Source of the DNA: Lunatimonas salinarum | Lineage (GTDB): Bacteria; Bacteroidota; Bacteroidia; Cytophagales; Cyclobacteriaceae | Length of the DNA stretch: 64,000 nt | NCBI RefSeq assembly: GCF_017811155.1 | Contig: NZ_JACVCV010000021.1 | Coordinates: 1 to 64,000, forward strand | Reading direction: 5' to 3' | Shown: positions 36,963-45,222 of the stretch, piece after piece | Layout of the letters: each line of letters opens with the position of its first letter | Numbering within the stretch: the first letter of the stretch is position 1 | Notes under the pieces: model-generated | Database searches by the model: none | Seen by the model: the letters and a program-made list of their open reading frames with translations, nothing else | What the model was told of the DNA's origin: nothing | Translations under genes and position numbers: made by a program

Positions 36963-37559
36963 TTATCGTTTGTTAAGTGCGTCTACTAATTGCCTGTTCA
37001 GTTTTCGTTCCCGTTCCAAGGTGTTTTTGCGGTATTGCTCGTATTCTTCCTGTATTTCATCAAGGCGCTTTTTGGTTTCTGCCGTCACTATGTGACTTCG
37101 CTTAAACCGGAAATAAGAAACAACCAAGATTATGGTCAGGAGCATAACGCCACCCCACATGAGGTTGTTATAGAGGTTTTTGTGAATGTACATACCAAAA
37201 AAGGAAAAGCTATCTCGCTGCTCCAATGCTTCCGATAGCTGTTCGTTGGTGACCGCCATTTCTTGATTAAGGCGGTCTATTGAAGCTTTTTGATCGTTTA
37301 TTTGCGATCTTAACTCGGCCAATTGCCGGTCATAGTTTGCGAGGGTATCGTTGATATTGGACTCTAAACGCTCCAAGTGAGACCGCTTTACGACCTTGTA
37401 CTCTTGGTAGTTTGTTGAAATGTCCCTGATGTACTGAAATTGGTTGCTGATGGTTCCCTTGTCAAGCCCCTCCTCCTGTGCCAATAGGCCTTCGCTTGGA
37501 ATGGCAAAGACCAACGTAAAGACAATCATAAAGAATAGTGCTCGATGAGTTCTGTTCAT
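36963..37559 (-). CDS. Coiled-coil membrane protein of a conserved Bacteroidota family
   Basis: A 198-aa protein with an N-terminal signal sequence (to about residue 27), a long periplasmic coiled coil (about 50-120), a transmembrane helix (NLMWGGVMLLTIILVVSYFRF, about 132-152) and a charged cytoplasmic tail. The stretch LDKGTISNQFQYI and YQEYKVVKRS is characteristic, from memory, of a family that databases often name tRNA (guanine-N1)-methyltransferase. Nothing here supports that: there is no SAM-binding or knot region. I regard the function as unknown. It is followed 1 bp later by the nucleotidase gene. Confidence 0.75.
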   Translation of the reverse strand: MNRTHRALFFMIVFTLVFAIPSEGLLAQEEGLDKGTISNQFQYIRDISTNYQEYKVVKRSHLERLESNINDTLANYDRQLAELRSQINDQKASIDRLNQEMAVTNEQLSEALEQRDSFSFFGMYIHKNLYNNLMWGGVMLLTIILVVSYFRFKRSHIVTAETKKRLDEIQEEYEQYRKNTLERERKLNRQLVDALNKR

Positions 37560-37759
37560 AGCTTAGAAAGTGAAATTTTGAAAATACTCGTGTATTTCCG
37601 CAAAAATAGCCAATCAAATTTGAATTATGCCATTTCAAAGCAAGTTTCACGCCCCGATAACTGTTTTTATCGGGAAAAACCCGTGACTGCTGAACCAAGT
37701 CGATCCCGCAAAATGCTTCTCAGATTACTCCGTTATACCTTATAATGTGCTTGCTGAAA

Positions 37760-38179
37760 TCACCCGTCGGACCGAAACTTCATGGAAATGGAATTGATGC
37801 AGTAGCGGATTCCACCCTTGTCTTGAGGTCCATCCGGAAAGCGGTGCCCAAGATGCCCCCCACAGGATGCACAAAGAATTTCCTCCCGTATCATTCCATG
37901 CGAGTAGTCCATTTTCACATCGATTGCCTCGGGGGAAACCGCCTTGGTGAAGCTGGGCCATCCACAGCCGCTGTCATACTTATCGTGACTATGGAAGATG
38001 TCGTTTCCACAACCGGCGCATTCGTAGATTCCGGTTTCCTTATTGAGGTAATAGGCACCTGTGTAAGGCCGCTCCGTTCCTTTTTGCCGCAGTACGTGAA
38101 AGGTGTCCGGGTCCAATTTTTCCCGCCATTCCTCTTCTGAAAGTTGGTGGGGATAGGTATTTTGCTGCTGATGATCCAT
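37760..38179 (-). CDS. msrB: Peptide-methionine (R)-S-oxide reductase, zinc type
   Basis: 139 aa from the Met at 38179. An upstream Met at 38203 is less likely. The zinc cysteines are two CxxC pairs, CAGCG and CASCG. The signatures CGWPSF, LGHRFPDGP and RYCINS (catalytic Cys) are all present. It reduces methionine-R-sulfoxide in proteins. No signal peptide, so cytoplasmic. It contrasts with the exported, zinc-less MsrB domain of the fusion at 46-47 kb. Confidence 0.93.
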   Translation of the reverse strand: MDHQQQNTYPHQLSEEEWREKLDPDTFHVLRQKGTERPYTGAYYLNKETGIYECAGCGNDIFHSHDKYDSGCGWPSFTKAVSPEAIDVKMDYSHGMIREEILCASCGGHLGHRFPDGPQDKGGIRYCINSISMKFRSDG

Positions 38180-38218
38180 GGGTGAATGATAGGTAGTTCT
38201 CAATTCAGAACAAAAAAA

Positions 38219-39403
38219 CTAGGTGGAGTGTTCGATGGCTTCCAAAAGGATGGTACACGCGGCGGTTATTTCTTCCTCAGTAATGGTGAGTGGGGGTGCA
38301 ATGCGCATCGAGTCGTCGCAAAAAAGAAACCAGTCGGTAATTACACCCCGTCGAATAGCTTCATCGATCACCGGCTTCAGTATCTGGAAAGATTCAAATT
38401 CAAGTGCCATCATCAGGCCTTTATGACGAAAGGATTTGATGTGTGGGTGAATCAGTAGCTCTCTGAAAAGGCTGGCTTTTTCCGGAACCTGTTCGGCAAG
38501 TTTTTCTTCATGAATAATTTTGATGGTAGCCAAGGATGCGGCGGCAGAAATCGGATGTCCGCCAAACGTTGTAATATGTCCGAGTAGTGGGTTGTTCTTA
38601 AGCGATCCCATAATATCCCTACTCGCAATAAACGCGGCAATGGGCATACCGCCCCCCATTCCTTTTGCACACACCAGAATATCTGGACTGATACCGTATT
38701 GTTCAAAGGCCCAAAAAGTCCCTGTCCTGCCGAAGCCCGCTTGGATTTCATCCAAAATCAATAGGGTCCCGGTTTCATTACAGCGCTTTCGCAGTGCTTG
38801 CAGGTAGGATTGTTCGGGAATACGTACGCCAGCTTCACCCTGAATAGTCTCCACGATGATAGCTGCGGTTTCCGTAGTGATTCGGTCCAAATATTTCTCA
38901 TCACCAAAAGGTATATGGCTAATTCCCGGCAACAGGGGTCTATAGGCCCGTTTGAAGCGTTCGTTTCCCCCTACTGAAAGGGAACCGTGGGAAGAACCGT
39001 GATAGGCATCAACGCAGGAAATTATCTCCCTTCGATTGGTGTGTCGCTTTGCGAGTTTTAGGGCGCCTTCCACAGCCTCAGAACCACTATTCACTAAATA
39101 CACATTGTCTAAGTGGTTGGGGAGCGTGTCACATAGCGCTTTGGCAAGCAGTGTTTGTGGGGTTTGAATGTACTCTCCATACACCATAAGATGCAGGTAC
39201 TTGTTTAATTGATCTTGGATTGCCTGGACGACCTTGGGGTGACGATGGCCCACATTGCTTACGCCAATTCCCGAGATCAGATCCATGTACCTTTGCCCTT
39301 TAGGACCGTATAAGTACACCCCTTCTGCACGTTCGATTTCTATCGCTAGCGGAAAGTCTGTTGTTTGGGCAAGGTGCTGCAAGAAAAGCTGCCTATTGTT
39401 CAT
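38219..39403 (-). CDS. Class III aminotransferase (ornithine/acetylornithine-type)
   Basis: A 394-aa PLP enzyme. SGSEAVEGALKLAKRHTNR, the phosphate-binding start of the fold, YHGSSHGSLSVGG, the Asp of ILDEIQAGFGRTG and the PLP-Lys in VCAKGMGGGMPIAAF are all present. The family transfers amino groups, for example to or from ornithine, 4-aminobutyrate or beta-alanine. The exact substrate is not decided here. It sits 39 bp upstream of the MsrB gene on the same strand. Confidence 0.9.
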   Translation of the reverse strand: MNNRQLFLQHLAQTTDFPLAIEIERAEGVYLYGPKGQRYMDLISGIGVSNVGHRHPKVVQAIQDQLNKYLHLMVYGEYIQTPQTLLAKALCDTLPNHLDNVYLVNSGSEAVEGALKLAKRHTNRREIISCVDAYHGSSHGSLSVGGNERFKRAYRPLLPGISHIPFGDEKYLDRITTETAAIIVETIQGEAGVRIPEQSYLQALRKRCNETGTLLILDEIQAGFGRTGTFWAFEQYGISPDILVCAKGMGGGMPIAAFIASRDIMGSLKNNPLLGHITTFGGHPISAAASLATIKIIHEEKLAEQVPEKASLFRELLIHPHIKSFRHKGLMMALEFESFQILKPVIDEAIRRGVITDWFLFCDDSMRIAPPLTITEEEITAACTILLEAIEHST

Positions 39404-39444
39404 CTAGATATTTTCGGTTAGATAATTCGTCTTGGGGTCTTATC

Positions 39445-40344
39445 TTATACGGAACTACGAAATCGGTAAAATATTCCCAAAGGCAGTTTCTTTTTAAAGG
39501 AATCCTCTAAAAATAACTCGCCATGGGCAGGGTTTTCTACCTTTCTGAAGCTGCCTTTTACTAGGTTTTCGGCAATTAAAGAGGAGAAACTGAGCGAATA
39601 CATATTTAATACAAAAAAATTCCGGTCGGGATCCAAGAGCTGACCACAAAGCTTTAAAAGTTCATTAATATTTTCCTCCAATACCCATTTTTCACCTTTC
39701 GGGCCTCTTCCATAAGCAGGAGGATCCAATATTATGCCTTGGTACTGACTGCCTCTCCTGACTTCCCGCTGTACATATTTTAATGCATCGTCTACTATCC
39801 ACCGGATATCCGATTGGTTGGAAGCCTCCATGTTAAACTTGGACCAGGTAATTACCTGTTTGACCGCATCCAAATGGGTGACCTCGGCGCCATATGCCCG
39901 GGCGGCAACACTTGCTGCGCCGGTATAGGCAAACAGGTTGAGCACCTTCGCCGGTTTCGCTCCAAACCCCCGTAGGGTTTCAGAAATGTAATCCCAATTC
40001 ACTGCTTGCTCGGGAAACAGTCCGATATGTTTAAAGGAGGTTAGTGACAAGTTTAACACCAGGTGTAGCCCCTGTTTGTTTCGGTAATTTATCTGCCAGT
40101 TTTGGGGCATTTTTTGCCGGATTTGCCAATTTCCTTTTTCCGGATTTCCTTTTTCCTTGGCAAAGTGTGCGTGTGCCAACTTCAACCACTCGGATTCATC
40201 CAAGCTCTTGTCCCAAATTGCCTGAGGCTCTGGGCGACTTAAAATGTAGGGGCCAAAACGTTCCAGCTTTTCAAATCCCCCCGTATCGATGAGTTCGTAG
40301 TCGACCCAGGATTCAGGGCTGAGGGATAAAATGGTTGATTGCAT
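39445..40344 (-). CDS. SAM-dependent rRNA cytosine methyltransferase-like (RlmI/RlmK type)
   Basis: A 299-aa Rossmann methyltransferase. The SAM motif is LNLFAYTGAASVAARAYGA, the adenine-binding Asp is in VTHLDAVKQ, and the catalytic DPPAYGRG motif follows. This matches the C-terminal domain of RlmI/RlmK proteins, which methylate 23S rRNA. The PUA domain of E. coli RlmI is missing, as in many Bacteroidota homologues. It is upstream of the aminotransferase by 41 bp, same strand. Confidence 0.82.
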   Translation of the reverse strand: MQSTILSLSPESWVDYELIDTGGFEKLERFGPYILSRPEPQAIWDKSLDESEWLKLAHAHFAKEKGNPEKGNWQIRQKMPQNWQINYRNKQGLHLVLNLSLTSFKHIGLFPEQAVNWDYISETLRGFGAKPAKVLNLFAYTGAASVAARAYGAEVTHLDAVKQVITWSKFNMEASNQSDIRWIVDDALKYVQREVRRGSQYQGIILDPPAYGRGPKGEKWVLEENINELLKLCGQLLDPDRNFFVLNMYSLSFSSLIAENLVKGSFRKVENPAHGELFLEDSFKKKLPLGIFYRFRSSV

Positions 40345-40508
40345 GCCGCAAAAGTACGGATTTTAAGAGGTTTTGGGGCATTGATGGGAGCAATTTCTAA
40401 GGATGTCTCCCGCACAGCTGCGATTGGGATTTTTAAAATGAGAAACTTCAAATAAAAAACAATATGATAGCCAGATGGGTTAACAATCCAAAACTAAAAT
40501 AAACTGCC

Positions 40509-41771
40509 ATGAATTACTTTAAACTAGTTGCGTTTATAGGTACGCTAGCATTTTTAGCATCCTGTAATGATGATGATCCGGAACCGGAGATGCCGGAACC
40601 AAATATTGCCGAGTTAGCCGCCGGCAATCCAGACTTATCAATGCTGGTTGAAGCCGTAAACCGCACGGGATTTACAGGATCATTAGTGGGACCTGGACCC
40701 TTGACGGTTTTGGCACCGACTAATCAAGCATTCCAGGCGTTACTGGACACGCAGGAAGATTGGAATACGATTGCTGATATCGATGAAGATCTATTGGAAG
40801 CGGTGTTGTTTTACCATATATATTCCGGAAGCATTGCATCCAGTAGCTTAAGTGCAGATCAAACGCTTTCTTCCGTAGATGGGGAAATTCTCACGGTAAC
40901 CCAGGTTGGGACAACGGTAACCTTCAACGGGGTGGCTAATGTCGTCACGCCAGATGTAATGGCCAGTAACGGATTAGTACATGTAATCGATGCGGTTTTG
41001 TTGCCTCCGGCTGTCATCGAGTCGGTTACCAACACACTCCGGTGGGTAGATAGCGAAGATTTCGGGTTTGTGTTTACCGACGGGATGGGGATGACTCTTT
41101 ATTACTTTGCACGGGATGTAGATGGAAATAACAATTGTTCGGGCGGCTGTGCAAACAACTGGCCAAAGTTTCATGCGACTTCCATTGCTATTACCGGAGA
41201 CGAGTTCGATGCTGATTTAGTGGGTGAAATAGAGGTCGATGGGGAGATGCAAACTACCTATAATGGTTGGCCTTTGTATTACTTTGTAAATGACGCCGCA
41301 GCAGGTGATTTCAATGGCGAAGGAGCGGGTGGTGGTAATTGGTATGTAGCCAAGCCAGACTACGATATCATGCTTGCAAACGACCAGTTAGTAGGTAACG
41401 ATGGGGAAAACTATATCATGGACGCAGAGGGCGTTACCGCGCTTGGGGCTGGGAATACGTTCTATTTTACGGATTTTGATGGACGGACTTTATATCGCTT
41501 TGTAAATGACGTGATGAACCAAAGCAACTTTGGTGGAAATCCAGCAGTTTGGCCAAAGTTCACCACAGCGGTAACCGTGGCACCTTCCATCCTTAGCTTG
41601 GATGACTTTGGCGTGATAGCTGATGACCAGGTTGCATTTAGAGGGAATCCTTTGTATTATTTCGGTCAGGATATGGCTCGGGGTGAGACCAAAGGGGTTA
41701 GCGTTCCAGCTCCGGGTATATGGCCGATAGTAAATGCTACTACGGCCGCATTGGCAATGGGTGAGGAGTAG
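40509..41771 (+). CDS. Fasciclin (FAS1) plus COG4315 repeat lipoprotein
   Basis: A 420-aa lipoprotein with a lipobox (ATLAFLASC-type; Cys near residue 19) and an acidic linker. Residues about 30-160 form a FAS1 domain (LTVLAPTNQAFQAL, LEAVLFYHIYSG, VHVIDAVLLPP). Residues about 165-415 hold two copies of a secreted repeat (LYYFARDVDGNN then NWPKFH, and LYRFVNDV then VWPKFT) also seen in haem- or electron-related lipoproteins. FAS1 proteins mediate adhesion. Whether this one is structural is unknown. A terminator follows. Confidence 0.88.
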   Translation: MNYFKLVAFIGTLAFLASCNDDDPEPEMPEPNIAELAAGNPDLSMLVEAVNRTGFTGSLVGPGPLTVLAPTNQAFQALLDTQEDWNTIADIDEDLLEAVLFYHIYSGSIASSSLSADQTLSSVDGEILTVTQVGTTVTFNGVANVVTPDVMASNGLVHVIDAVLLPPAVIESVTNTLRWVDSEDFGFVFTDGMGMTLYYFARDVDGNNNCSGGCANNWPKFHATSIAITGDEFDADLVGEIEVDGEMQTTYNGWPLYYFVNDAAAGDFNGEGAGGGNWYVAKPDYDIMLANDQLVGNDGENYIMDAEGVTALGAGNTFYFTDFDGRTLYRFVNDVMNQSNFGGNPAVWPKFTTAVTVAPSILSLDDFGVIADDQVAFRGNPLYYFGQDMARGETKGVSVPAPGIWPIVNATTAALAMGEE

Positions 41772-41798
41772 TAATCACTTTCGTATCTGATTGTTAAT

Positions 41799-41836
41799 AG
41801 CTTGGTTCCTTTCAAAAGGGGCCAAGCTTTTTTTAT
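41799..41836 (+). terminator. Terminator of the fasciclin gene
   Basis: AGCTTGG and CCAAGCT flank an inner CC/GG pair around TTTTCAAAA, followed by seven T. The stem begins 28 bp after the stop codon. Confidence 0.9.
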
Positions 41837-41900
41837 TGTAGCCATTTTGAAGTAAAAAGTAGCATTGCACTTCCTGATCGGATTTTTAATTTTAATCCTT

Positions 41901-41933
41901 TTGAGGAATTTTAGCGGCAAATCCGTTAATTTG
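41901..41933 (+). promoter_or_regulatory. Candidate promoter of the DUF1080 gene
   Basis: TTG at 41901-41903 and TTAATTTG at 41926-41933 are separated by 22 bp, one mismatch from the Bacteroidota consensus TTG-N(17-23)-TAnnTTTG. The ATG is 33 bp downstream. Confidence 0.45.
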
Positions 41934-41965
41934 GTTTATTGATTAACTATAAACTAAAAGAACAC

Positions 41966-42730
41966 ATGAGATTTTACGTATTGTCTTTTGCGATGGCGGC
42001 AGGTTTTTTCGTTGCATCTTCTGCTATTGCCCAGCAAGAGGAAGTGAAGCTACCTCCTCAAGCTACTGAATTTTATAAACCTGAAGTAAAAAAAGTAGCA
42101 CCCGGAAAGGAAAACCATTTGCCCCCGGCTGATGCTATCGTGCTATTTGACGGAAGCAGCCTGAATGCTTGGGTGAGTGATAAGGCAGGCAGCGCACCGG
42201 CACCATGGAAAGTGGAAAACGGAACTTTTACTGTGGTTCCCCGAACTGGAGGCATACGGACAAAGGAGGCTTTTGGAGATGTGCAGGTGCATATAGAATG
42301 GAGTGCTCCCACAGTGGTGAAAGGTACCGGACAGGGTAGAGGTAATTCCGGATTTTTCTTTATGGGAAAATACGAGCTACAGATTTTGGATTCTTACGAT
42401 AATGAAACCTACACCAACGGGATGGCAGCCAGTATCTATAAGCAGCACCCTCCATTGGCCAACGCCATGCGGGCTCCTGGGGAATGGAATACCTACGATG
42501 CCATTTTCACGGCTCCAAGGTTTAATGCCAACGGTATGTTGGTTTCGCCCGCCCGGATTACCGTGATTCATAACGGCGTATTGGTTCAAAACAATGTGGA
42601 ATTGAGAGGACCCACCATGTATATCGGTATTCCAAATTACGAAGCACACGATGCCGCCCTACCTTTTCATATCCAAGATCATGGGGATGAAGTGAAGTTT
42701 AGAAACATTTGGGTTAGAAAGTTGGATTAA
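41966..42730 (+). CDS. DUF1080 (3-keto-disaccharide hydrolase-like) protein
   Basis: A 254-aa protein from the Met at 41966, which gives a clean signal peptide (FVASSAIAQ). The DUF1080 jelly-roll includes AIVLFDGSSLNAWVSD, KVENGTFTVVPRTGGIRTKE, FGDVQVHIEWSAP and GNSGFFFMGKYELQILDSY, with conserved Asp/Glu residues on the concave face. Family members act on 3-keto glycosides and are linked to Gfo/Idh oxidoreductases. The next gene 31 bp downstream is such an oxidoreductase. It is probably periplasmic. Confidence 0.9.
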   Translation: MRFYVLSFAMAAGFFVASSAIAQQEEVKLPPQATEFYKPEVKKVAPGKENHLPPADAIVLFDGSSLNAWVSDKAGSAPAPWKVENGTFTVVPRTGGIRTKEAFGDVQVHIEWSAPTVVKGTGQGRGNSGFFFMGKYELQILDSYDNETYTNGMAASIYKQHPPLANAMRAPGEWNTYDAIFTAPRFNANGMLVSPARITVIHNGVLVQNNVELRGPTMYIGIPNYEAHDAALPFHIQDHGDEVKFRNIWVRKLD

Positions 42731-42761
42731 GTCTTTTCGCCCCTACAAACTACTATACACG

Positions 42762-44105
42762 ATGAATTCAAGAAGAAAATTTATACACAGGTCACTTTTA
42801 GCGTCAGCAGGTGCGACGGTGCTGCCCAACTTGGTTACCGCAGAGCATTTGGCTGCGCTTAAAAAGCGGGTTGGGGCCAATGATCAACTGAATATAGGCC
42901 TTATTGGATGCAAAGGGATGGGCTGGTCCAACATGAACAGCCACCTCTTGTTGCCGGAGGTAAATTGCGTGGCTTTGGCCGATGTGGATCAGAGCGTGCT
43001 GGACCAACGGAGTGCCAACGTACAGGAACTTCGAGGTAAGAAGCCAAAGCTGTATACAGATTACCGAAAAATGCTGGAAGACAAGGATATCGATGCGGTA
43101 ATTATCGGTACACCGGATCACTGGCATTGCCTAAACCTGATAGATAGTTTGTCTGCCGGTAAGCATGCCTATGTGGAAAAGCCGCTGGCAAATTCTATAG
43201 AAGAATGTAACCTCATGGTAAAAGCCGCTGACCGATATGGAAAGCTGGTCCAGGTAGGGCAATGGCAGCGGAGTGGGTCGCAATATGCACAGGCCATAGA
43301 ATTTGTCCGATCCGGTAAATTGGGCAATATCCGACTGGTAAAAACCTGGGCCTATCAGGGGTGGATGAAGCCAGTGCCAGTAAAACCCAACGGACAGCCT
43401 CCACAAGGTGTAGATTATAAGATGTGGCTGGGGCCTGCACCGGAAAGACCCTTTAACGAAAACAGGTTCCATTTCAATTTTCGTTGGTTTTGGGATTATG
43501 CAGGTGGATTAATGACCGACTGGGGAGTACATGAAATTGACATTGCGCTGTATGCAATGAACGTAAGTGCTCCCAAATCTATAATGGCCTCCGGTGGAAA
43601 GCTGGCATACCCCGATGATGCCTCTGAAACTCCCGATACCCTACAGACTGTTTATGAATACGATGGCTTCAATATGCTATGGGAACATGCCACAGGCATC
43701 GATGGAGGGAATTACGGAACCACCGAGGGAATCGCCTTTATAGGGAACAATGGTACCCTAGTGGTAAACCGAGGCGGTTGGAAAGTGATCGCTGAAACAG
43801 AAAATGTAAATGGCCAACGCAAGGAAAAAATCGAAGCGATGGAATTGGTGAAGCCCGATGGCAACGCACAACGTATTCACTGCAAAAATTTTGTGGATGC
43901 AATCAAATCCAACGATGCGAGCATGCTAAATTGTGGAATAAAGACCGGTTCTGTGGCGGCGATTAACGCACATATGGGAAACGTGGCCTATAAGCTGGGA
44001 AGGAAGGTTTATTGGGACGCCCAAAAGGACGCATTTACCGAATCTGATGCAAATAAAATGACAAAGGCATCCTACCACAATGGCTGGAAGCTGCCGAAGG
44101 TGTAA
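42762..44105 (+). CDS. Tat-type Gfo/Idh/MocA oxidoreductase
   Basis: A 447-aa protein with a twin-arginine start (NSRRKFIHRSLLASAG), so exported. The Rossmann motif GLIGCKGMGWS is near residue 46, with Cys in the glycine loop, and YVEKPLANS gives the EKP signature. The C-terminal GGLMTDWGVHEIDIALYAM is the active-site helix region with His. It follows the DUF1080 gene by 31 bp and ends at a strong terminator. Oxidation of a glycoside at C3 followed by DUF1080 cleavage is a plausible pairing, by family knowledge. Confidence 0.9.
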   Translation: MNSRRKFIHRSLLASAGATVLPNLVTAEHLAALKKRVGANDQLNIGLIGCKGMGWSNMNSHLLLPEVNCVALADVDQSVLDQRSANVQELRGKKPKLYTDYRKMLEDKDIDAVIIGTPDHWHCLNLIDSLSAGKHAYVEKPLANSIEECNLMVKAADRYGKLVQVGQWQRSGSQYAQAIEFVRSGKLGNIRLVKTWAYQGWMKPVPVKPNGQPPQGVDYKMWLGPAPERPFNENRFHFNFRWFWDYAGGLMTDWGVHEIDIALYAMNVSAPKSIMASGGKLAYPDDASETPDTLQTVYEYDGFNMLWEHATGIDGGNYGTTEGIAFIGNNGTLVVNRGGWKVIAETENVNGQRKEKIEAMELVKPDGNAQRIHCKNFVDAIKSNDASMLNCGIKTGSVAAINAHMGNVAYKLGRKVYWDAQKDAFTESDANKMTKASYHNGWKLPKV

Positions 44106-44129
44106 GCTTGATTTTAGGCAAAAGTGTTT

Positions 44130-44158
44130 AAAAAGCAAGGTGACCCCTTGCTTTTTTT
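44130..44158 (+). terminator. Terminator of the DUF1080-Gfo/Idh operon
   Basis: AAAAAGCAAGG and CCTTGCTTTTT pair around a short loop, followed by further T. It is 24 bp after the stop. Confidence 0.92.
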
Positions 44159-44282
44159 GGTTATATTTTCCTTCTTGTCAACTGTATACGGATTCTTACC
44201 ATATCTTCATCGTACCTAGTAATCACGTTAAACCCATTTTGGTGGAGGTTTTTTATAGTCAAACCTTCACCTTTGCGCAGTT

Positions 44283-44879
44283 ATGATCAATGCCTTTGGA
44301 ACTAAGATAAGAGCGTTTCGTAAGAAGCGGCGTTGGACCCTTTCCCAGGTATCTGTTCACCTGGGGATTGATCAGGCTATTGTCAGCAAGGCGGAAAGGG
44401 GGCTTCGAAATTTAACCAAGCAGCAGGTATTGGTTTTAGCGGAGGTATTCGACGTGTCTCCGGAGGTGTTGATGGTGCCTTGGTTAGCGGACAGGGTCGC
44501 GCAGTCGGTTGGGGGGGAGTCTCACATTGCCGCTGAGGCTTTTCAATTGGCCAATCAAGTCGTCCTTTTCCGGAATTATGATCCGTTTAATCTCCGCAGA
44601 AATTATCAGGATTTGGTAGATGTCATTGCCCGGTTCAGTCAAGTGAAGCAGGCTTGGGTCTATGGATCCTTTGCAAAGAGGCGGGTAAATGCCGAGAGTG
44701 ATGTCAATGTGGCCCTACATACTGTTGGCGATTTTTCTTATTTTGACCTAGCGGAAATCCACAATAAGCTGGAAAATCGGCTCGGCCGGCCGGTAGATAT
44801 CGGATGGGTGGATAGCTTTAAAGAGCCAATATGGAAAAATGTAGCGGAGGAGCTTATCTTGATCTATGAAAAGGTTTGA
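44283..44879 (+). CDS. XRE-type HTH fused to MNT nucleotidyltransferase domain
   Basis: A 198-aa fusion. Residues about 5-62 form an XRE-like helix-turn-helix (TLSQVSVHLGIDQAIVSKAE). Residues about 120-180 form a minimal nucleotidyltransferase domain with GS at 128-129, then X10, and D140-V-N142 where DxD is expected. Asp172 in VDIGWVD provides the third acid. The second catalytic Asp is therefore Asn. In MNT/HEPN toxin-antitoxin systems the MNT protein adenylylates and neutralises the HEPN RNase. Here the MNT active site looks impaired, and an added DNA-binding domain suggests autoregulation. It overlaps the next gene by 14 bp. Confidence 0.82.
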   Translation: MINAFGTKIRAFRKKRRWTLSQVSVHLGIDQAIVSKAERGLRNLTKQQVLVLAEVFDVSPEVLMVPWLADRVAQSVGGESHIAAEAFQLANQVVLFRNYDPFNLRRNYQDLVDVIARFSQVKQAWVYGSFAKRRVNAESDVNVALHTVGDFSYFDLAEIHNKLENRLGRPVDIGWVDSFKEPIWKNVAEELILIYEKV

Positions 44880-45222
44880 TGATAGGAGAAGTGCCGCCGC
44901 GGTAGCCGCACTATTGCAGGCCATAGCGCAAATTTCCCACCACGTGCAGCAAGTCAGTCAGGAGGAGTTTAGGTCAAATACCACGCTACAGGATGCAGTC
45001 TTTTTTCAGCTATCGGTGATTTCGGAGAAAGTACAAGATATAGACCGGTTTTTCTTGGATCGGTACGACTATCCTTGGTACCAGCTAAAAACCTTCAGAA
45101 AACTGATGTTAAACGATAAGTTTCATGTACGGGTAGATGCGGTATGGTTACTGATAGAAAAAGACCTTCCTGATTTAAAAAAGACATTGGAGATGATGAA
45201 ATCCGGCATGAAACATGGATAA
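44866..45222 (+). CDS. HEPN/HepT-like helical protein with degenerate active site
   Basis: A 118-aa all-helical protein. Its pattern (LQDAVFFQLSVISEKVQDID, YPWYQLKTFRKLML, VDAVWLLIEKDLPDLKKTL) parallels HepT/DUF86 proteins. The RNase motif R-X4-H-X-Y is replaced by R78-KLML-N83-D-K85, so it lacks the His and Tyr. Known HepT toxins need these residues. The protein overlaps the XRE-MNT gene by 14 bp and the acetyltransferase gene by 8 bp, so translation is coupled. It may be a structural partner of the XRE-MNT protein rather than a toxin. Confidence 0.7.
   Translation: MKRFDDRRSAAAVAALLQAIAQISHHVQQVSQEEFRSNTTLQDAVFFQLSVISEKVQDIDRFFLDRYDYPWYQLKTFRKLMLNDKFHVRVDAVWLLIEKDLPDLKKTLEMMKSGMKHG

Noticed and set aside
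37653-37674. Hairpin CCCGATA/TATCGGG between MsrB and the coiled-coil gene
   Set aside because: Stem of only 7 bp without a T run in either direction, so not called a terminator.
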